From Nonomuraea rubra (GTDB taxonomy: Bacteria > Actinomycetota > Actinomycetes > Streptosporangiales > Streptosporangiaceae), in the NCBI RefSeq assembly GCF_014207985.1, contig NZ_JACHMI010000001.1:8043001-8107000 (forward strand): a stretch of DNA of 64,000 nt, given 5' to 3'. The translations under genes were made by a program, and so were the position numbers. The notes below the pieces were generated by a model, which had not been told where the DNA came from, did no database searches, and worked only from the letters and a program-made list of their open reading frames with translations. Below are positions 59,112-64,000 of the stretch, piece after piece. Numbering within the stretch: the first letter of the stretch is position 1; the number at the start of each line of letters is the position of its first letter.

Positions 59112-61895
59112 TCAGGGTGTGGTGGCCCGGTCGAGCAGTTCGAGCAGGTGATGGTACGGCTTGCCGGTGGCCCGCGTCATGCCCAGCTCGCAGGTGCGGT
59201 TGACCGAGGCGTGCGCGGCGAAGTCCCCGGCCAGCACGCCGGCGGCCTCGGCCCGGGTGGCGGAGGCGGTCAGCTCCGGGTGGAGCAGGCCGCGGTCACC
59301 GGCGAACGCGCAGCACTGCCAGCCCTGCGGGACCGTCACCTCGTCGGCGACCGCGCGGGCGATCAGGTCGATGGCGGCGTCCAGGCCCAGGCGGGTGGAG
59401 GAGCAGGTGGGGTGCAGGGCCAGGGTGGGCAGGCGGCGCTTGACGGCCAGGCGGGGCAGCAGGTGGGCTGCGGTGTAGGCGACCGCGTCCGTCACCTCCA
59501 GGCCCATCACCTCCAGGCCCAGGTGGCTGAAACCCTCGGTGCAGGAGGCCGCGTCGCTGACCACCGGGATGCGGCCGCCGTCCGTCGCTTCGAGGAGCGT
59601 GTCGCGGACGCGGCCGGCCATCACCTCGTGGCCGTCGGCGTAGCCCTTGGACGACCAGGGCGTGCCGCAGCACAGCCCGCCGATGCCCTCCGGCACGTGC
59701 AGCCGCACGCCCGCGCGCCCGGCCAGCCGGGCGAACGCGATCATCACGCCGGGTCCGCCGTCGGCGGGGGCGAACATGGTGTTCAGGCAGGACGGCAGGT
59801 AGACCACGTCGGCGTCGGCGTTCGGCAGCGGGCGGCGGCGCATCCCGCCGCGCGGCAGGTCCCGGCTCCACTGGGGGACGGCTTCGTCGGCGGTGAGCGC
59901 TCGGGCGGCGCGGCCGGCGGCCTCGGGCAGCGCGGGCGGGGTGGCGGCGGCGGTGTCCAGGGCGAGGTTCATCGCCCGGGTGACGCCGTCCCAGTGCCTG
60001 GCGGCGCTCTTCCAGCCCTGCCGCGCGGCGCGGCCGTGGCGTTCGGCGCGCAGGCGTTTGGTCAGGTCGCCGGTGTTGATCCCGACGGGGCAGGCGGTGG
60101 CGCACATGCCGTCCACGGCGCAGGTGTCCACGGCGTCGTAGCCGTACTCGGCCTCCAGCTCGCGGGCGAGGGCCCGGTCTCCTGCGGCGACGGCGGCGGC
60201 CAGCTCGCGGCGCAGCACGATGCGCTGGCGCGGGGTGGTGGTCAGGTCGCGGCTGGGGCAGACGGGCTCGCAGTAGCCGCACTCCACGCACCGGTCCACC
60301 TCGGGCTCGACGGTGACCACGTGCTTGAGGTCGCGCAGGTGGGCGTCGTCGCGGTCGGTGAGCACGACCCCCGGGTTGAGGGTGCCGTCCGGGTCGCACA
60401 GGCGCTTGATCTCGCGCATCACCTCGTACAGCTCGTCGCCGTACTGGCGGCGGACGAACGGGGCCATGACGCGGCCGGTGCCGTGCTCGGCCTTGAGCGT
60501 GCCGCCCCTGGACAGGACGGCCTCGACCATGTCCTCGGTGAAGGCGGCGTAGCGCTCCAGCTCGGTGTCGAAGCGCTCGTTCAGCATGAAGTGCAGGTTG
60601 CCGTCCTTGGCGTGGCCGAAGATGACGCTGCGCTCGTACCGGTGCCGGGCGAACAGCGCGGTCAGCTCGTCGCAGAGCCCGGCCAGCGCGGGGACGGGGA
60701 CGGCGACGTCCTCCAGGAGGGCGGTGGTGCCGCTGGGGCGGGCGCCGGCGACCGAGGCGTACAGGCCCTTGCGGATGTGCCACAGCGCCGCCCTGCCGCC
60801 GGCGTCCCTGCTCAGCGCGGCGGGGGCGGCCAGCTCCAGCTCGGGCAGCAGGTCCCCGGCCGCGCGCTCGCGCCCGGCCAGCAGCTCCTCCTCGGACTCC
60901 TGCCACTCGACCAGGAGGGCGGCGTGCTCGGCGACGGCGAGCGAGCGCAGCGCCTCGCCGGCCTCGGCGTCCGTCCTGGCCACGCGCAGGGACTCGGCGT
61001 CCAGCAGCTCGACGGCGGCGGGGGCGGCCTCGACGAGGTGGGGCATGGCGGCCATGGCCGCGTGCAGGGTGGGGAAGACGAGCAGGCCGGTGGCGGCCAG
61101 CCGGTGCGCCGGGACCGTGCGGAAGACGGCCTCGGCGACGAAACCCAGGGTGCCCTCGCTGCCGATGACCAGGTGGGCGAGGATCTGCGCGGGCGTGTCG
61201 TGGTCGAGCAGGCTGTTCAGCCCGTACCCCATGGTGTTCTTGAGCGAGAACTGCGCCTGGATGCGACGCACCGAGTCCGGATTTTTCCGGACTCTGTCGC
61301 GCAGCCTGGCCAGGCCCTCCGCGAGGGCGGGCTCCAGCGTGCGCAGGCGCTCGTCGGCGTCGGGGGCTCCGGTGTCGATGACGGTGCCGCTGGGCAGCAC
61401 GATCGTCATCGACTCCAGGGTCCGGTACGTGTTGGCGTGCGTGCCGCAGGTCATGCCGCTGGAGTTGTTCGCGACGACGCCGCCGATCGTGCACGCCGAC
61501 TCGCTGGCCGGGTCGGGGCCGAGCTTGCGGCCGTACGGCGCGAGGCGGGCGTTGACCTGCCGTAGCACCGCGCCGGGCTGCACCCGCACGCGTTTCCCGC
61601 CGTCCAGCACCTCGATGCCGCGGAAGTGCCGCCGGGTGTCCACGAGCAGGTGCTCGCTGACCGCCTGCCCGCTCAGGCTGGTGCCGCCCGAGCGGAACGT
61701 CAGCGGCAGGCCCGTCCGCAGCAGCGCCGCCACCTGCTCCGCGCTCTCCGGCACCAGCACGGCCTGCGGGGTGAGCAGGTAGTGCGAGGCGTCGTGAGCC
61801 AGGCCGAGCCGGTCGCTCGCCCGCGCCCTGGCGATCCCGGGGACGGCGGCCTCCACTGCGGCCAGGACGGCGGGATCGGGTGCGGTCAGGCTCAT
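59112..61895 (-). CDS. FAD-linked and Fe-S 2-hydroxyacid (lactate/glycolate-type) dehydrogenase
   Basis: The protein has about 927 residues. Residues about 45-225 form an FAD_binding_4 domain (TFRSGGTSLSGQAVSE, ACTIGGVVANNSSGMTCG), followed by an FAD-oxidase C-terminal domain (IFGHAKDGNLHFML, AEHGTGRVMAP). Next come two 4Fe-4S motifs (CVECGYCEPVCP, CAVDGMCATACP) and two CCG domains (GGLCCGTPW, CCAFAGDRG). This single-chain layout matches D-lactate or D-2-hydroxyacid dehydrogenases that feed electrons to the quinone pool. ATG 61895 has GGAG at good spacing; GTG 61901 is an alternative. It follows the FAH-family gene by 62 bp on the same strand. Confidence 0.92.
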   Translation of the reverse strand: MSLTAPDPAVLAAVEAAVPGIARARASDRLGLAHDASHYLLTPQAVLVPESAEQVAALLRTGLPLTFRSGGTSLSGQAVSEHLLVDTRRHFRGIEVLDGGKRVRVQPGAVLRQVNARLAPYGRKLGPDPASESACTIGGVVANNSSGMTCGTHANTYRTLESMTIVLPSGTVIDTGAPDADERLRTLEPALAEGLARLRDRVRKNPDSVRRIQAQFSLKNTMGYGLNSLLDHDTPAQILAHLVIGSEGTLGFVAEAVFRTVPAHRLAATGLLVFPTLHAAMAAMPHLVEAAPAAVELLDAESLRVARTDAEAGEALRSLAVAEHAALLVEWQESEEELLAGRERAAGDLLPELELAAPAALSRDAGGRAALWHIRKGLYASVAGARPSGTTALLEDVAVPVPALAGLCDELTALFARHRYERSVIFGHAKDGNLHFMLNERFDTELERYAAFTEDMVEAVLSRGGTLKAEHGTGRVMAPFVRRQYGDELYEVMREIKRLCDPDGTLNPGVVLTDRDDAHLRDLKHVVTVEPEVDRCVECGYCEPVCPSRDLTTTPRQRIVLRRELAAAVAAGDRALARELEAEYGYDAVDTCAVDGMCATACPVGINTGDLTKRLRAERHGRAARQGWKSAARHWDGVTRAMNLALDTAAATPPALPEAAGRAARALTADEAVPQWSRDLPRGGMRRRPLPNADADVVYLPSCLNTMFAPADGGPGVMIAFARLAGRAGVRLHVPEGIGGLCCGTPWSSKGYADGHEVMAGRVRDTLLEATDGGRIPVVSDAASCTEGFSHLGLEVMGLEVTDAVAYTAAHLLPRLAVKRRLPTLALHPTCSSTRLGLDAAIDLIARAVADEVTVPQGWQCCAFAGDRGLLHPELTASATRAEAAGVLAGDFAAHASVNRTCELGMTRATGKPYHHLLELLDRATTP

Positions 61896-61963
61896 GCTCA
61901 CTCCGTGTTTCCAACGAGACGTTCGGCGGCGCGCGCCGGGGACGGCGCCTTCTGGCGGTGGCT

Positions 61964-62812
61964 TCAGCGGGGGGCGATCACCTGCTGGCGCTGGCTGCCG
62001 AGGCCCTCGATCCCCAACTCCATCACGTCGCCCGGCTGGAGCCAGATCTGGGGGTCGTGGCCCATGCCGACGCCGGGCGGGGTGCCGGTGTTGATGAGGT
62101 CACCCGGCTCCAGGACCATGAACTGGCTCAGGTGGTGCACGATGACGTACGGGTCGAAGATCATCGTCTTGGTGGTGCCGGTCTGGCGGCGCACGCCGTT
62201 GACGTCCAGCCACATGGCGAGGTTCTTCACGTCGGCGAGCTCGTCCGGCGTGACCAGCCACGGCCCGGCCGGGTTGAACGTCTCGGCGGACTTGCCCTTG
62301 CTCCACTGGCCGCCGCGCTCCATCTGGAAGGCGCGCTCGCTGACGTCGTTGACCACGCAGTACCCGGCGATCGCGGCCTTCGCCTCCTCGGCCGAGTCCA
62401 GGTAGGAGGTGCGCCTGCCGATGACGATGCCCAGCTCCACCTCCCAGTCGGTCTTGGTGGAGCCGCGCGGGATGCGCACGTCGTCGTACGGGCCGACGAG
62501 GGTGTTGGGCGACTTGGTGAACAGGATCGGCTCCTCCGGCACGGCCTGGCCGGTCTCGGCGGCGTGGTCGCTGTAGTTGAGGCCGATGCACAGGATCTGG
62601 TGCGGCCGGGCGATCGGCGCGCCGATCCGCTCGCCGGCGAACTCCCGCGTGTCCCCGCGGCTCACGCGGTCGGCGAGCAGGGCGGGACCGCCCGCGGCGA
62701 AGAAGCGCTCGTCGAAGTCGGGGGTGACGTCGGAGACGTCGATGTAGTGGGTGTCGTCCACGCGGACGACCGGCTTCTCGGCGCCGGGCGCGCCGATGCG
62801 CATGAGGTACAT
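61964..62812 (-). CDS. Fumarylacetoacetate hydrolase family protein
   Basis: The protein has 282 residues. The FAH fold has metal ligands in DWEVELGIVIGR and NDVSERAFQ, and PHQILCIGLNYSDHAAE and GTPPGVGMG motifs. Family members cut C-C bonds of diketo acids; the closest theme here is 2,4-diketo-3-deoxy acid hydrolases of the L-fucose/L-rhamnose oxidative pathways, which release pyruvate and a hydroxy acid. ATG 62812. It is in line with an IclR regulator upstream and the hydroxyacid dehydrogenase downstream, which could oxidise the released hydroxy acid. The substrate is inferred. Confidence 0.9.
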   Translation of the reverse strand: MYLMRIGAPGAEKPVVRVDDTHYIDVSDVTPDFDERFFAAGGPALLADRVSRGDTREFAGERIGAPIARPHQILCIGLNYSDHAAETGQAVPEEPILFTKSPNTLVGPYDDVRIPRGSTKTDWEVELGIVIGRRTSYLDSAEEAKAAIAGYCVVNDVSERAFQMERGGQWSKGKSAETFNPAGPWLVTPDELADVKNLAMWLDVNGVRRQTGTTKTMIFDPYVIVHHLSQFMVLEPGDLINTGTPPGVGMGHDPQIWLQPGDVMELGIEGLGSQRQQVIAPR

Positions 62813-62823
62813 GGGCGTCTCTC

Positions 62824-62910
62824 TCAGAGGGGGTTCCAGTAGGGCATGGGCAGGCGGCCGTCGCCGGGGTCCGGGGCGCCCAGGCCGGCGGTGGCCGGGG
62901 TGAACGTCAC
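62824..62910 (-). CDS. Possible 28-residue small protein between iclR and FAH gene
   Basis: A frame begins with GTG 62910, overlapping the IclR stop as GTGA, with GGGGAG nine bases upstream. It ends 11 bp before the FAH start. It encodes 28 residues beginning with TFTPATAGLGAP after the start and ending in a PMPYWNPL tail. The exact fit between the two genes and G/C third positions support translation. It may act only as a coupling device. I recognise no family. Confidence 0.5.
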   Translation of the reverse strand: MTFTPATAGLGAPDPGDGRLPMPYWNPL

Positions 62911-63677
62911 GGGAGGTGCTCCCCTGAGGCGATGGCGCGGATGGCGGGCACGTCGTCGACGAGCTTGCGCAGCGGGGTGCGGTAGGCCAGGCCGCTGACG
63001 CTGATGGCGCCGCTGGGCACGGTGGGCGAGGTCAGGTAGGCGGCGACGGCCACGCAGTTGACGCCGGGCTCGTTCTCCTGGTCGTCGGTGGCGTAGCCCT
63101 GCTCGCGGATGCGTACGAGCTCGGCGTGCAGCTCCCCCGCCGTGCCGATCGAGCGCTCGGTCGGGCGTTCCAGCGGGCGGCCGTCCGCCCAGGCGCGGAC
63201 CGCGTCCTCGGTCCTGAGCGCGTCGGCGAGGAGGACCTTGCCGACCGCCGTGCAGTGGGCCGGGTTGCGGCCGCCCACCACCGAGCTGAGCCGCACCGCC
63301 CCGTCAGCCGGGTCGAGCTTGGACCGGTAGACGACCGAGGGCCCGTCGAGCACGGCGTAGTGCGCCGTCTCGCCGTAACGCTCGCACAGCGCCCGCAGCA
63401 CCGGCATGACCCTGACGTGGTCGGGCCGCGCCTCGTGGTGCGCGAAGGCCATCCGCAGGAACTCGTCGCCCAGCACGTACCGGCCGTGGCCGTGCTGGGC
63501 GGCGAGGCCGGCGCGGCGCAGCGCGGCCAGCGCGCGGTGCACGGTCGGCTTCGGGCTGGCCACCGCCCGCGCCATCTCCTCCAGCCCGATGCCGTCGGGG
63601 TGGCGCGCCAGCTCGGCCAGCACCGCGAGCACGCGGTCGGATCCGACGAGCCTGTCCGCGGAATTCTGCTCGGACAT
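62907..63677 (-). CDS. IclR-family transcriptional regulator
   Basis: The protein has 256 residues. The N-terminal winged helix is DRVLAVLAELARHPDGIGLE, SPKPTVHRALAALRRAGLAA, and the effector domain has TAVGKVLLA, DDQENEPGVNCVAVAAYL and ISVSGLAYR. It probably senses a small acid and controls the following FAH and hydroxyacid-dehydrogenase genes, which are transcribed in the same direction. ATG 63677. An inverted repeat CGGTAA-N7-TTACCG lies 25-43 bp upstream. Confidence 0.93.
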   Translation of the reverse strand: MSEQNSADRLVGSDRVLAVLAELARHPDGIGLEEMARAVASPKPTVHRALAALRRAGLAAQHGHGRYVLGDEFLRMAFAHHEARPDHVRVMPVLRALCERYGETAHYAVLDGPSVVYRSKLDPADGAVRLSSVVGGRNPAHCTAVGKVLLADALRTEDAVRAWADGRPLERPTERSIGTAGELHAELVRIREQGYATDDQENEPGVNCVAVAAYLTSPTVPSGAISVSGLAYRTPLRKLVDDVPAIRAIASGEHLP

Positions 63678-63701
63678 GTTCCGAACCCTAGACCATCGTT
63701 C

Positions 63702-63720
63702 CGGTAAACGAAAGTTACCG
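63702..63720. promoter_or_regulatory. IclR operator candidate
   Basis: CGGTAA-N7-TTACCG is a perfect inverted repeat 25-43 bp before the iclR start. A second small dyad GTTC-C-GAAC lies at 63678-63686 next to the start codon. The positions fit autorepression. Confidence 0.45.
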
Positions 63721-63739
63721 CCTCGCCGGCGGGCGTGGA

Positions 63740-64000
63740 TCAGGGGACGGTGACCACGATCTTGCCGACCTGCGCGTTCGACTCCAGGTAGCGGTGCGCC
63801 TCGGCGATCTCCTCCAGCTCGAACGTGCGGTCCACGACGGGCCTGAAGGCCCCCGAGCGCAGCCCGGACGCCACGAACGCCTCCGCGCGACGCAGCCGCT
63901 CGGGGCTGGTCGTGGTCTCCAGCATCGTGTACGTCCGCATCGCCACCGGCGGCATGCCCAGCTCGATCCCCGGGTACGGCGTCGGCTGCCCGCTCAGCGC
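63740..64000 (-). CDS. Zinc-type alcohol dehydrogenase/quinone oxidoreductase, C-terminal part only
   Basis: The last 87 codons are visible; the gene continues past the window end. The tail (RPVVDRTFELEEIAEAHRYL, then AQVGKIVVTVP) is the characteristic C-terminus of NADPH:quinone oxidoreductase-like MDR proteins. No active-site residue can be judged. It is transcribed toward iclR, with 62 bp between. Confidence 0.85.
   Translation of the reverse strand, partial: ALSGQPTPYPGIELGMPPVAMRTYTMLETTTSPERLRRAEAFVASGLRSGAFRPVVDRTFELEEIAEAHRYLESNAQVGKIVVTVP

Overview
The window is 64 kb of very GC-rich actinomycete chromosome. Codon third positions are almost always G or C, GTG starts are common, and neighbouring genes often overlap by 4 bases (ATGA or GTGA). 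The content (methylmalonyl-CoA mutase, F420-type luciferase-like oxidoreductase, a DGPF-associated ECF sigma factor, many one-component regulators, cytochromes P450, sugar-acid catabolism) fits a soil actinobacterium. Streptosporangiales (for example Nonomuraea-like) is my best guess, but that is inference. I found no rRNA, tRNA, CRISPR array, transposase or phage gene.

Layout. 1-13 kb: a PHP-type CehA/McbA metallohydrolase (cut by the window edge), meaB, a membrane-anchored Ser/Thr kinase on the opposite strand, then mutA-mutB, a peptidoglycan amidase, mtnA and a CASTOR/POLLUX-like channel. 13.5-23 kb: a DUF5925 AAA ATPase, a coupled SWIM zinc-finger/DUF6493 pair, and a divergent operon of three peptidases (C39, S9, M20). 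23-31 kb: a flavin monooxygenase beside a TetR gene broken into two oppositely oriented pieces, a DinB/TIGR03086 protein, DUF427, a PAP2-like membrane protein, YibE/F, DUF72 and CorA. 31-36 kb: a TAXI-TRAP transporter operon (permease, binding protein, DUF1850) and a short threonyl-tRNA synthetase preceded by what looks like a threonine attenuator, divergent from a LuxR regulator. 37-43 kb: DGPF/YCII protein plus ECF sigma factor separated by a 7 x 15 bp repeat, a P450 with an ATP-binding anti-sigma-like protein, a nucleotidyltransferase, an NAD kinase and a second DUF72 gene.

43-55 kb is an aldarate (sugar diacid) catabolic island. It holds glucarate dehydratase and 5-dehydro-4-deoxyglucarate dehydratase, a LysR regulator, a tripartite tricarboxylate transporter (tctCBA) translationally coupled to a universal stress protein and a second glucarate-dehydratase-like enzyme, a GntR/FCD regulator, and two tandem galactarate/talarate-dehydratase-like paralogs. 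A dyad GTATC-N4-GATAC lies both upstream of the kdgD-gudD pair and between lysR and tctC. A repeated TCGTATGAC box lies upstream of the tandem paralogs. Together these suggest two local regulatory circuits.

55-64 kb: a P450 fed by a one-piece ferredoxin-ferredoxin reductase, an LLM-class oxidoreductase, a 50-residue membrane protein, an FAD/Fe-S 2-hydroxyacid dehydrogenase, a fumarylacetoacetate-hydrolase-family enzyme, an IclR regulator, and the C-terminus of a quinone-oxidoreductase-like dehydrogenase cut by the window end.

The most notable observations are the probable threonine-responsive attenuator of an editing-less ThrRS, the inverted and split TetR gene, and the shared operator candidates of the aldarate island.
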